From positions 124,001-188,000 of the forward strand of contig NW_026515512.1 in NCBI RefSeq assembly GCF_014898815.1: a stretch of 64,000 nucleotides of DNA. The letters run 5' to 3'. The stretch comes from Panonychus citri (taxonomy: Eukaryota > Arthropoda > Arachnida > Trombidiformes > Tetranychidae). This document shows positions 1 through 11,892 of the stretch, piece after piece. The stretch's first letter is position 1, and every line of letters begins with the position of its first letter. A program made the position numbers and the translations under genes. A model generated the notes under the pieces. It saw only the letters and a list, made by a program, of their open reading frames with translations, did no database searches and had not been told where the DNA came from.

Positions 1-212
1 CATCTTCATCCTCATCAACCGCCTCAGTTTTTGCTCGTCATCGGCACAATTCATCTTCATCAACATCGTCTTCCAGACCAGCAATGGTTCGTAACCATGG
101 TAATCTTGTACGAACAAGTTTAGCCTTTGGCCATCAATTAAATTATCATCAACATGATAATCACGAATTCCACTGTCATCCACTTGGATTAACAGGCAAT
201 GGATGGGTTTAA
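1..212 (+). CDS. 3' end of an upstream gene, Ser-rich C-terminus (partial)
   Basis: A frame open from base 3 runs 69 codons to a TAA at 210-212. It encodes a Ser-rich stretch followed by a His/Asn-containing tail ending GLTGNGWV. Ordered residues such as RPAMVRNHGNLVRTS argue that it is coding rather than a chance repeat translation. An AATAAA at 292-297 is a plausible poly(A) signal. The family is not recognisable from this tail, and the rest of the gene lies before the window. Confidence 0.55.
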   Translation, partial: SSSSSTASVFARHRHNSSSSTSSSRPAMVRNHGNLVRTSLAFGHQLNYHQHDNHEFHCHPLGLTGNGWV

Positions 213-981
213 ATCACTATTCTGTTGATGATCCAAATTTACAGAATCAAAAAAAAACAACAAAAATGTTTAATCATTTCAGTTAATTAAAAATAAACGA
301 AAATAATATTTATCAATCAACTTGATAATTTTCCGAATCACTCATTTAAACCAAACAACAACAACAACAATCAAAACATAAATTTTTTCCCAGAAAGAAA
401 TTAAATTTCAATCTGAGTGATCAGATTTCCTTTCGATCATTAAAACAAACCACCCAAATCAGATTATTCTAATTAAGATCCAACATGAGACAATCTGATC
501 GTCTAATTGTGATCAAAATCTCAAATTGTTTTCATGGAAATGAAATTTACCACTTTTTATATGAAGAAAACCCCTAATCAGGCTTGGCTTTTACACTGTT
601 ACAGATGACGTTGTTGTCTATTAGTTGATGATTTTTCTTACAATTTATTAATTACTCAAGTGTTACACCTTATTTATTATTTGTAATTTAAGTGATAAAC
701 TTTCTATTAACATGAGTGTTATCGTGAATTGATCATTTAACTGTCAGAATGTGAGAAAATTGGCCAATCTTTTTACCCTTTCAACCTTTTCCATCGGTTT
801 TGTTTTCCTGTTTTTTTCTTCTCCTTTATTTATTAATTTATTAATTTGGGAAAGGAAAGAAATTTATATTTCTTTATTACTCTTTCCGGTTTCAATAGAT
901 TCTATAAATTTGTTTTTATTTTGGTTGAAATTGTCATTTAGTTTATAAAAGAGAGAAGAGAAAAATATTAACCCAAGCAAT
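213..981. other. Intergenic: upstream 3' UTR plus MON2 promoter/5' UTR
   Basis: No supported gene. It holds a poly(A)-signal-like AATAAA at 292-297 and AT-rich DNA leading to the MON2 start. A short open frame at 751-948 begins at GTG, translates to a hydrophobic low-complexity string and is treated as chance. The MON2 ATG at 982 follows a purine-rich leader. Confidence 0.5.
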
Positions 982-3900
982 ATGTCTCAACGGACTCAAG
1001 CTCCTTTAACTGCAAACAATGCATCGGGTAAAAGGCTTCTTGATTCATTACAAGTTGATCTGAGGAATATTTCAAGTGAATCTAAAAGGAAACTTCCAGC
1101 CCTGAAAGAGGTAAGTTGTCAATCATTTCTAATCATTAAAAGGAAATTAATTTCTCCCTTTCTATCGTGTCCATTTCCTAGGCTGCTGAGGCTGGTATTG
1201 TTAAGCTGCGAAGTGCATCAAGTAAACACACAGATCTGAGATTAGGTGAGTTTCAATTTAATCTATTCTTTCATTGAATCAATTTAATGATCCTTTGTTT
1301 CCATAATTTTCTAAATTTTAATCGTCTCATTTGCTTTTCTTTCATATTTAATCAGCTCTCCTATCAGAAAGTCCAGAATTGTTGGAACCTTTTTTCATGG
1401 CATGTGATTCAAAGATCCCTAAGTTGGTTCTTATATCTTTAAATGCCATTCAAAGGTTAATCAGTCATGAAGCTGTTTCGACCACTGCAACCGTCCATTT
1501 AATTCATTGTCTATGGAATCTGATGGAAAATGAAATTGAAGAATTGAAATTATTACAAACAATGACGCTTCTCATTTCTACCAATGAAATTGTCCAAGGA
1601 GAAGCTCTTGCCAAAGGATTGGCTCTATGTTTCCGTTTACATTTTACCAAAAATCAAACTGTTAATAATACAGCCTCGGCCACCATTAGACAATTGGTAT
1701 CGTTTGTCTTTGAGAGAGTCCAAGCTGAGGATAAAATAGATGATCCCAATGTTGCCAAGATTGTGGTTAATTACGAGGAGCTGAAAAATGGATCTAAAAA
1801 TCCACCTCAATCTCTTCGTTCTGCTGCTCGAGATGCTTTCCTGTTGTTCCAAGATTTGGTACAATTAGTTAATGGTGATCAACCCTTTTGGTTACAAGGG
1901 TTAATTGAGATGACTCGAACTTTCGGTTTAGAGTTACTGGAATCCATATTTACCAATTTTTCAGATATATTCTTACGCCATGAAGAGTTCAGTTTCTTAT
2001 TGAAAGAAAAAGTTTGTCCTCTTGTTATCAAGTTGTTCTCACCTAATATCAAATATAAACCTCACCACTCAATGTTACACCAATTACAACAACAACAGCA
2101 ACAACAACAACAAATACAACAATCTCAACAACATCAATCGGATGGACAGCAAAGTAGCTTGACCTCTTCCGATAAACCAATGTTTCCAATATCTACTAGA
2201 CTTTTACGAATAGTAACTGTTTTGGTGCAAAATTTTTATTCTCTTCTGGTAATTTGAATCAAATCAATCGAATTAATTTATTTATTGATAATCATTGTTT
2301 TTCTCTTTCATTTCAGATTACCGAATGTGAAATTTTCCTTTCACTGTTGATCAAATTTCTTGAAGCAGATAAACCTAACTGGCAAAGAGCACTAGCATTA
2401 GAAGTGATCCATAAAATGAGCCAACAACCGAAGCTTTTACAGTAAGTTGCGTTTAATTGCCATTAATTGATGTCAATTTTGTTAATCAATCACACTTTTT
2501 GTTTCTCTTTTTTTTATCTTCTCAGATCATTCTGCCAATTCTATGATATGAAACTTAACAGCTCGAAAATTTTCCGAGACATAATAGTAGCGCTTGGAGT
2601 TTATTGTCAATCTATTTTCATCTCCCCTCCAATTACACCCAGTTTACTTTCTTCATTGATAAATGCTGCGACAGTTGCATCTTCATCAGGTACACCACCA
2701 AATACTCCGAATGCTAATCAAATTAACTCTTCAAGTGGAGTTGTCACTCCTCAACCCGCTTTCCTCCTTCGAGGTACATGGGTTCCTGTAATATTTACAT
2801 TAAATATCGGACAAAGTAAGAGTTATTTTCTTGACCAATTGGACAAATTGGAAGCTCCAACGGTACCCGATGGCTATGGTTTAACTACTGCTTTACATTG
2901 TCTTTTCGAAGTGGTTGAAAGCATATCAACCATAATCGATGGTCCAAACAAAACTGATTCAAAAGAATCTAAGGAAATTGCAATAGAATCAATTACTTCA
3001 AAATTGAGATTAACTCGTATAAATGAATTAGATTCTGAAACTAAAGCGCTACATGAATCAATACTGAACTCTAGTTGGAGTGGACTTGTTGCTGCTTTCG
3101 CCCTTTTACTTGATGCCTCAACTGACGAAACAATTACCGAAACAATTTTGAAATCTATGGAAAAATTAACTGCACTCTATGGTCTTTATGGGTTGAACAC
3201 TCCTCGTGATTCCGTCATAACCGCAATGTGTAAAACTTCATTGCCAATTGGATATAATTTACCAATTTTATCTTTTAAAATTCCTACAGCTTCTGAAAAT
3301 TCATCACCCATCTCTCTTACTCCTTCAGCCTCTACCGGGACTCTCATCTCAAGTACAACTGGGTGTCACAGTCGATCATCTAGTTTTGATCTATCCAATC
3401 ATTGGGCAACAAGCAATATCAATCTTTTATCAAATAATTCAACTTTACTTCAACAAACTCAACCACCACCCACTTCATTATCCTCTAACCTCTATCTTCG
3501 AGGTACCCCACAATCAGAATCATCAGACTTTCGTCAACAAGTTGTCGCTGTTGGAACTCCGTTACCCTCCTCTGTACCTGCAGGCACAAGTACACAGGGA
3601 CCAGTTATGTTAACCGCCAAGAATTTGCAATGTATGAAAGCCATTCTGGCTGTGGCTCATTCTTATGGATTTGTCTTAGGATCTTCTTGGCATCTTATCC
3701 TAACAACTTTACAACATTTAGCCTGGATTTTGGACCTAAAACCCACCACTGGTGGTTCCCTGAAAGTGGGTAAACCAGGAACCGAAGCTGGAGCATCAAC
3801 CAGCTCACTAATTACCACCGCTGCAATGTCAGATCTTCCTGTTCTCTCCGCAATGCTTTCCAGATTATTTGAATCAAGCCAGTGAGTATTTTTAATCATC

Positions 3901-6900
3901 CAAAGTTGATTTACAATTCTATTTTCAATCTCTACTCTCAATCAACAAAATGACAAATTGTTCCGTCTCACCACCTAGTCCTCAAATCCTTTCCTTATCA
4001 CAATTCCCTTTTATTCCCATTTCTAATTGTCATAAAAATCAATTGCTATTGATCCTTAAATCAACACTAACGTTAATCACTCACAACTAAATATATTAAT
4101 CACTAACTTGTCAATTACTTTTATCCTCTTTAAATGCTGTCACAATCAAGTTATGCGCCTTTGGCAAACTTGTTGTCCCGTGTTTTTTACTGTTCGCAGT
4201 AAGTGTGAAATGATATTAATTAATTAACTATTATTCAAGTATTTCATTTTCCTTATCCCTTGGTTAATAGAATTTTATTTGTTTTTATGTTTTCTTAATT
4301 GTTTTACATTCGATTTCAATATTATTTCTAATCTATTTTGCTTTCTGTTTATCACTTTTAACCAGGGAATTAGATGATTCAGCTTTACTTCATCTTGTGG
4401 AAGCCCTTTGTAAACTCTCAAACGAAGCCATGGAAATGGCCTACAATAATCGCGAACCTTCATTATTTGCTGTTGCCAAAATGCTGGAAACTGGTCTTGT
4501 AAATTTAAAACGATATAAAATATTCTGGAAACCAATGACTGATCATCTTCTGCAAGTTTGTCAACATCCACAATCAAAAATGAGGGAATGGGGAGCAGAG
4601 GCGCTTACCTGTTTAGTGAAAAACGCGTTAACCTTAAAAGATTTAGAAATTGGTGAGAAATTTAAATTTCTCGATCAACTTCAAGCCATGTCATTTATAA
4701 ATCATGTCGATATCCGTCAAAAGCAATTAGACTGTGTAATACAAATATTACAATCATCTGGAGACACAATTTCTGAAGGATGGCCTCAAATATTGGAAAT
4801 AATTGGCTCCATCAATGAGAATCAAAGTGAAAATCTTATTCGTATCGCTTTCCAATGTTTACAGTTAATTATTCGTGATTTTCTTTCATCCATTCCAGCT
4901 ATTTGTTTAGTCTTGGTTGTCGATACAATTGCAAAGTTTGGCTCTCAAACCCAAGAATTAAATGTTTCCTTGACGGCTGTTAGTTCCTTATGGGACACTG
5001 CTGATTATTTATTTTCCAATCGTAAAGTAATTGAAGAGAATCTTGAAGATGAAGTGAATGCTGATCCAAATTCACAAATTCCAGCATATGGTTGCCTATG
5101 GATGAGCCTTTTTACCAAACTTGGAGATTTATGTACAGATTCACGACCCTCTCTAAGAAAATCCGCAAGTCAAACTCTTTTCGCCACATTGAGTACTCAT
5201 GGTGAAATATTAGATTCCAATTTATGGTCATCAGTTCTTTGGAAAGTTCTCTTCCCTCTCTTGGATCGTGTTAGAATTGCGTCCAACTCAGCGAGTAGCG
5301 ATAAAATTACCGAGGTTCCTAAGTCAATGGGTATTTCTGGAATAGGTGTAAACGGTAACACAGGATCAATTTTACTTCACCATTCTCGTAACACCGCTCA
5401 AAAGCAATGGTCAGAAACACAAGTTCTAACCCTTTCTGGTGTTTCTCGAATTTTCAGCCTTAAAAGAGACCAATTTATATCAACTTTAGGCGATTTTGAG
5501 AGATCATGGACTCTTTTACTGGACCATATTGAGACTTCTGCTCAATCAAAAAACACTGAAGTTTCAATTTCAGCTTTAAAATGTTTCCAAGATGTTCTTT
5601 CATCATCTTATAATCTCTCTGGTCCATTTTCCTCTGCTAATAAAACCGGAGATGGCGATTCTACAAGTAACAGTTCAATAAATAAACCACCGACCATTTC
5701 GTTGAACAAATCACACAAAAGTCTATGGTTAACAGCATGGAAAGTGTGGCTTAACATTGGAACCCAATGTTTAAAATATTATTACGAGGATTCTTCATGT
5801 GATAGTGGCATTGGTCGTTCATCTCATTCATTTTCTACTTCCTCTTTAACCTCATCTTCATCATCTAATACTTCAAATAATAAGCAGATAAAATCATCAA
5901 ATGAACAAAATTCATCTTATCTTCCTTCTCAATCTTTCCTTGCCTCTTTGATTCAAATTTTCCCTTTTCTATTACAATTGATCAAAGATTCATTTACAGC
6001 CAACGATTTTAGCAATTTATTTTCCGTCCTTGAGAAAGCATTAGCTGTCCCAGTCGATGTTGCCACTCAGGCTTACATGATGTCGTCCACGGCTGCAACC
6101 CTACAGGAAATTCAATCAGGATCTGCTACACAAATTCCAGTGACACCTCTTCAAGAATCAATTTTATTTGTCATGGAAACATTTCAAAATGATATTATCG
6201 GTAAAGCAACAAAAGGAGACTCACCTGATTCATGGGAACCATTATTACCTTTATTAATTAATCAGTATCTCAATTTTTCATTATTTGCTTGTCATTCACC
6301 AAGTACCTCTAAAGTTACCCAGTACCTTATTAACTCAACCAACAAATTCACAGCAAGTGTAAGTGTTTCCTAGTTTTGATACAAAATTTAATCAAAACAC
6401 TAATCAATTGATTCAATGATTAACTAATCAATCTTAATACTATTTCAGGCTGATTGGACCATGGCTAGTCTTGTACCCTTTGGTGAAAGATGTTTAAGAT
6501 CTGCTTTAATTTTATATCAACATACAGCCTCTTGGAGATCTGTAATTAAAGGTGGAATACTTCATTCCTTTATTAAGGTAATTAATGGTTAATTAATTTG
6601 ATTCTATGATCGATTATACTAATGATTCTTATTGATTCTTCAGGCTCTTAAGATCCCGCTTTCTATAAAATATGCTTGTCCCTCACAATCGACATGGAAA
6701 TTGGCTCATCAAATTTTGTTGAATTGTTTATCGATTGGATTACCAATAGCTCGACAATTTAGTATGTTACTCAAATTCTGTTCTCTCTCTTTTTTTTATT
6801 GGCAAATTTGTTTGGAATGATGATTAAATTAACTATCAATTATTGTTATTAGGTGGAGATTTTGTTAGTTTATGGGCCGATTTGGCATCGACTTTGGAAA

Positions 6901-7840
6901 CTTTCCTGTTCTCGATTAGTAAACAACCTTTAAATCAGAGTTTGGAAGAGCAACAATGTGATGAAATTCTTGATGTTAAAGTCGTCGAATTGATTAGAGA
7001 TAATATTCTTCCTTATGCTGGACAAATGCCCAAAGAATTTGTTTTACAAATAGTATCAATACTAAACAAAGGATCAATTCATTCTGCGACCAATGGATCA
7101 CCAATCGGTTAGATTTTTCGTTGATTATGATCAATCGATTATAAGTAATTTTTTTCTTTGTTATTAATTTGATTTTCTCTTTTCTTTCTTCATTATATTT
7201 CTTGGTTTACATTTACAGAATCGACTAGGAAATTGCGAGAAGAATTTGCTAGATGTTGTTTCGATACTCTTCTTCAATTCTCTTTTCTTGGTCCTAAAGG
7301 TAATCCCAATCTTTTCATACAAACACCAAGTCTATCAGCCCAAGGATCAACCACTCTAGCAACTCCTGTAACTGATATCGGTTTGGTGAATAAACTAGTG
7401 GTAACTTCATTATTACAACGATTCCATGAGGTTGTTATCAAATATGTGGAAGATGAAAAGCTTAGTGGTAAATGTCCTTTACCAAGACACCGAATGGCTG
7501 AAATATCATTCGTTTTACAAGCTTTGGCTACATTGACTTCTTCCATGAAGAAAGCACCACCAGACACAGGTATCAATTGATTTGTCATCTCATATTTTCC
7601 ATGATATTGATATGGATCATGTTTTCTAATTTTCCTTATTATTTTCCTTTAACAGTTGAACACGGAGTTTGGGAACAAATGATTTCTCTTTATCCACATC
7701 TAGTTGATTGTACAATGTCTAATTGTGCCCAAGTTAATCGAGCTTTAAGAGAGGTACTACACGAATATAAGGATCTACTTCATCCTCCATCACACGTTAA
7801 ACCGACAAATAGCCAAAAGATTTTTATGAATGGTAGTTGA
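982..7840 (+). CDS. MON2: Protein MON2 homologue (Arf-GEF-like trafficking regulator), complete
   Basis: Eleven coding exons: 982-1110, 1182-1245, 1356-2248, 2317-2441, 2526-3881, 4366-6358, 6449-6577, 6644-6761, 6853-7107, 7219-7569, 7656-7840. All junctions are GT-AG with matching phases, giving about 1865 residues (human MON2 is about 1.7 kb of codons). The N-terminus (LLDSLQVDLRNISSESKRK, then KLRSASS, then LLSESPELLEPFFMACDSK) matches the MON2/BIG DCB region. The HUS-like region follows (QDLVQLVNGDQPFWLQGL) and the Mon2 C-terminal region fills exons 5-11 (QPPSH-like end). As in the family there is no Sec7 catalytic domain. MON2 is known to act at the trans-Golgi/endosome with DOPEY and a flippase. 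Lineage-specific insertions are a poly-Gln tract near residues 308-325 and a Ser-rich linker near 1337-1377. The longest intron is 3882-4365 (484 bp). Confidence 0.93.
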
Positions 7841-7885
7841 CGTTTGTGATTTGTTTTTAATCAGCTGCTTATTTATAACGTAAGG

Positions 7886-7925
7886 ACCAAAGAGTAACAA
7901 ACTCTCTCTCTCTCTACTCTTTGGT
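7886..7925 (+). other. Perfect 11-bp hairpin in the MON2 3' flank
   Basis: ACCAAAGAGTA (7886-7896) is followed after an 18-base pyrimidine-rich (CT)n loop by its exact reverse complement TACTCTTTGGT (7915-7925). It lies 45 bases after the MON2 stop, so it is probably transcribed in the 3' UTR. Its function is unknown. Confidence 0.5.
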
Positions 7926-8084
7926 AAGGACAGATTCTATGCTGATTTGATAACTCAAGTATAATTATTACTAAAGAGAAAACTGATCTTTCTTTTTATT
8001 ACCATTTAAAGTTGACAAAAAAAAGTGTATGTGTGTTTGTAAACAAAGTAAAACACCTTCAAGTCAATAAGTCAATTTGTTTTG

Positions 8085-8654
8085 TCACATTTCTTCAACA
8101 ACCATAGCATTTTGTTGAACATCCATTGGAATAATTTTCTGACACTTTACCATGGTTTCATTGAGGTTCTTCATAGTGACTTGTATTTTTTCAAACGATT
8201 GTATCCTTTTATTGATTGTATCAATTCCTTGACTAAGTTCACGGCTTTTAATGATAATCTTTTTTGTATCTTCAATGGTTTCTTCAATGTCAGAAACTAT
8301 TTCCAAAATAGATTCTGTTAGCTCTTCATCTTCATTAAGATTACTGCTAATTTCATTATGAATTTTTTCCTCCTCATTGAGAAAATCATCAAAACAGCTC
8401 TGTGTAACAGAAGAAAAAGATTGAAACAAAACAAAACAAAACAAAGAGAATAAATTAAATTAATTTGAATTATTTGCATAAAACAATTAAATCACCTTAA
8501 TGAAATTAAAATAAACTTTATCCGCTTTAATGGCAAACCGTTTAAAACGATCAACCCGTTTGGTTACCAGTTTATTGTTGAAACGATAATCTTCAACTAG
8601 AGTTTTGGTCAACTCATTGAAGATTTGATTAAATTGGGAATCAAATTCTTCCAT
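8085..8654 (-). CDS. Small coiled-coil-like protein, two exons
   Basis: Exon 1 is 8496-8654 (ATG at 8654, 53 codons). Exon 2 is 8085-8399 (104 codons plus TGA). Donor AAG|gtgatt and acceptor ttacacag|AGC join in phase 0, giving 157 residues with the joint FIK|SCF. The chain is rich in Glu, Lys, Ile and Leu with heptad-like stretches (for example ESILEIVSDIEETIEDTKK and INKRIQSFEKIQVTMKNL) and no signal peptide or membrane segment. This profile fits a subunit of a coiled-coil complex (BLOC, kinetochore or augmin type), but no family was recognised. It converges on MON2: the stops are 244 bp apart. AATAAA on the minus strand (7995-8000) could serve as its poly(A) signal. Confidence 0.75.
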
Positions 8655-11600
8655 AATCACAATTAACAATAAGTAGATTAAATTAATTTGAGTAAACAAA
8701 AAGGAGACACAAAAATAAAAAGTAACAATAAAAACAATTCAATTGTAAACACAATCGTTTACGCGCCAAAGGAGGAGCTTAGAAAAGAAGGCGCGTAATT
8801 TAAACTAACGAAAAAGTTTTAATTTGAATTTGATTTTCGATTAAAATTTGTTTTTCTTTCCTTTTTTTTATTAATTGTTATGGAAACAAATAGAATATTG
8901 TTTCTTAAAAATTAACACAGAATCAGGATAATGCTGATGATGGTTTAGTTTTTGTTTTCTTTGTTTGCATTATATATCAATTTCATTCACCAATTTAAAT
9001 GGAATGGAATTTTTAATTTTAATAACAAATTTTGTGTATCGATTTAATTGTATTTAATTCATCACAGCTTATCATTAATGATCAAGTTAATTGTGTTTAA
9101 CTGAATGTACAAGTTTTCGAGTGATCATTTGAACATTTCGATTAGAAGCAGAAAGAATCAAGGAAAAAAAAAGTAATTGCAAATTGTAATTCCAATCCAT
9201 TTGTAATTGATCCCATTCCAATCAACAATTAACGTAAAGTTTTGGATTCAAGTTGTAATCAAAGTTTATATCAAACTCAACCAGAGATAATATTAGATGA
9301 TTATTATTATTTTATGGATTAAATTGTGGTTTAATTTTGGATTGGTTGCCAAGGCAACGTTCTTTGAGCATTTAACCAGAAAGGAATGAGCCAAAGTACA
9401 AGATATTAAATGATGACGATGAAAACGATATTCAAAATTGTCCATCAACGATAATGAGCCAGAAAATAATGACGATAATAACATGGTAATACTCTGAATA
9501 TCAAGAGTGTCAGATTTATCTCAGATGAACCCATGGAAACTGAGCAATGTTGAAATCTATCGAAGAGAGGGAAAGAAAAACATTCGAAAATCAGAAAACT
9601 TATTGAATAATAGTTAATAAATTAGTAGATTAAAAAGAGAAGAAAAAAAAATAATAATATTTATATTGAACAATAAATTCTAAACTCATATAATAATAAA
9701 TATATTGTTTCAACAATCCAGGGTTAGTTATCCTTCATGGGAACAGTTATTTACATGGTTAGATAATAATATCTCTGGATGGAAAAATATTTCATCTCTG
9801 TAATGTAAACATGATATTACTATTACCATGAACCATTGAACCATTGAGATTAAATTGAGTGAAAATAACAATACAAGTTCATGGGGCCAATATACAGAAC
9901 ATAGATAGATAATTTCTGTTATCATATCTTCAAAATTGTATCTATTTTTTTTGTTCTAACCTCTTGGTACAATATTGATAACATGGAGAGGGAGAAAAAG
10001 TGAGAATAGGATAAGAAGAATGTTCAATTTCAATAATACATATTCTATTATATGGATAGATTGAAATGAGAAAAACAAAATCAATTCTTCATGGTCACGT
10101 ATCAGAATTTTGGTTTTCTATCCAATTCTCCTGAACAATATAATATTAAATTCTGATACAAACTGTTACTTTAATCCTTTTTCCTTCATGATTTAGTTGA
10201 TAATCTCATTGGTAGGATAAGATAATAAATTTGTTTTCCAACAAATTATTTAGATTGTAAAACAAAAACCTCTAGAAAATCAACTTTTTATTATCGTTTT
10301 CTTATATGTTTATAATAAAATCATCGGTCTATTATTATTGATAGCAGATTAACTGACCACATATTGACCATTTAGTTGTATTAAACAACAATGTTCATCT
10401 CATGTTTCCTCGTTATCGAATCTCTTTCAATTTAATCAAATAATATCATATGAATTCCTTCAAGTTTAACCTACTTTCAGAACTTTTTTTCGCCATGATT
10501 TAAGATTTAATTTCAAATTTTGGTTCATCATCAATAAAATAAATTTCTCTGTATTTGAATGATAACAATAGAAAATGTTGATAATATAAATAAAAAAAAA
10601 AGGTTCTCATTGTGGTCAAAACAATTGGTTAACTTTAATCACTCTAATCAAACTAATTCATCAGGGATTAAGTGAATCTCTTGACTTACTACATCCTTGT
10701 AATATTATAATATATTCACGTTGGTGAAACTAACGGTAAATTTATCATTCATGATAATCAGAATAGAAACTTGAGTTCTACTAATAGTTGATTAGAAAAA
10801 GTAAATTGTAGTTGTAGTGAAATTTCAACCTAATTAATGGATTCCTTGAGTTTCACCATTTTCTTTACTTTTTGATTGCTGTCAACTTACAATGATTGAT
10901 GAATTTTCCCTGAACTTTTTTTCTTACCTCTTTTTTTTTTAATTTAAATTCAAGTTTCACGTTAATTAATGAATAACATGGTTAAGATATACATGTATAT
11001 ATGTATGAGAAAAAAAAAAGGTTCCATATGGAAAATGAATGAATTTAAAGTGTAATATATTTTCAGGGGAAGAAGAGAAAAGTGAATTAATATAAACAGA
11101 AACAGAAAATTCCTGTAAATTCAGATGTATCTTCAGAATCCTCATGAATCATTGAAAACTTTTTCTACTCTCTTTTCTGGGTGGCTCGTTTAAATTATAA
11201 TATCGGTTAAATATTTATATGCCCATCAAATATTTACAATTAAAAGTTTAGTTTACATAATTGATGAGATGATTACAGGTAAAAATTGTATCAAAAGTTG
11301 ATAGTTGAATTTTTCATGATAACTTTTTTCATAACTAAATTTTACCTTTTCACTTATCCATTCAGATCATGGTGATTTTGATGATTCTCTTCATTTTCCA
11401 ATGTACATAAATATTATTTTGTTAATTGTGTTGATGGTTCAAGTTAATTGAAGTTTTATTTTAAATTGTTCACAATGATAAAGATGAAGATAATGTATAT
11501 AATATTATTATATATATAAATACATGTGTAACTGTTGAAAAGGTGATGTTGATGTTGATGTTGATGATAATTGTGAAGATTAAGATTAATGAGTATTATG

Positions 11601-11658
11601 GTTAATATATAAATCATTGGATTATTATTATCTTTACATTTCTGGATTCAGGTTCATG
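8655..11658. other. Gene-poor stretch
   Basis: AT-rich DNA with A/T homopolymers. Short open frames at 9293-9484 and 9728-9925 (-) lack coding character and splice context. No RNA gene, transposon end or long repeat was recognised. Bases just upstream of 8654 are the promoter side of the coiled-coil gene. Confidence 0.5.
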
Positions 11659-11892
11659 TCATACTCCGTTGACGCTTCTTACATAGGGTGGAGGTGGAAG
11701 GCTTTTATATTTTTCTGGATACGGATAATTAACTGAATCATCATGTCGACAATGGTGAAGAATACGAGAAATACATTGGCAACAAAGAATTATAAAGAAT
11801 AGACACATAATTCCCATGAGAATGATCAGGGAAAGTTCCAATTCCTCATCAGTATAATTACCACCACAATCAGCGCAAACTGCTTTTTCCAT
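11659..11892 (-). CDS. Small single-pass membrane protein with C-terminal PPPPY motif
   Basis: A 77-codon frame. A short Cys-containing segment (CADCGGNYTDEELE) carries one N-glycosylation sequon (NYT). A hydrophobic helix follows (LSLIILMGIMCLFFIILCC), then a basic, His/Tyr-rich tail ending in SLPPPPYV, a PPxY motif of the type bound by WW domains (for example NEDD4-family ligases). The layout resembles Shisa/CYYR/VOPP-type proteins, but homology is not shown. The ATG at 11892 may be the true start, or this may be a terminal exon: splicing at AAAGCAG|TT would be in phase with the first exon at 30919-31042, although the upstream tract is purine-rich and a poor acceptor. Confidence 0.6.
   Translation of the reverse strand: MEKAVCADCGGNYTDEELELSLIILMGIMCLFFIILCCQCISRILHHCRHDDSVNYPYPEKYKSLPPPPYVRSVNGV

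Noticed and set aside
751..948. Short frame upstream of MON2
   Set aside because: Starts at GTG, hydrophobic low-complexity, no downstream link; likely 5' UTR or promoter.
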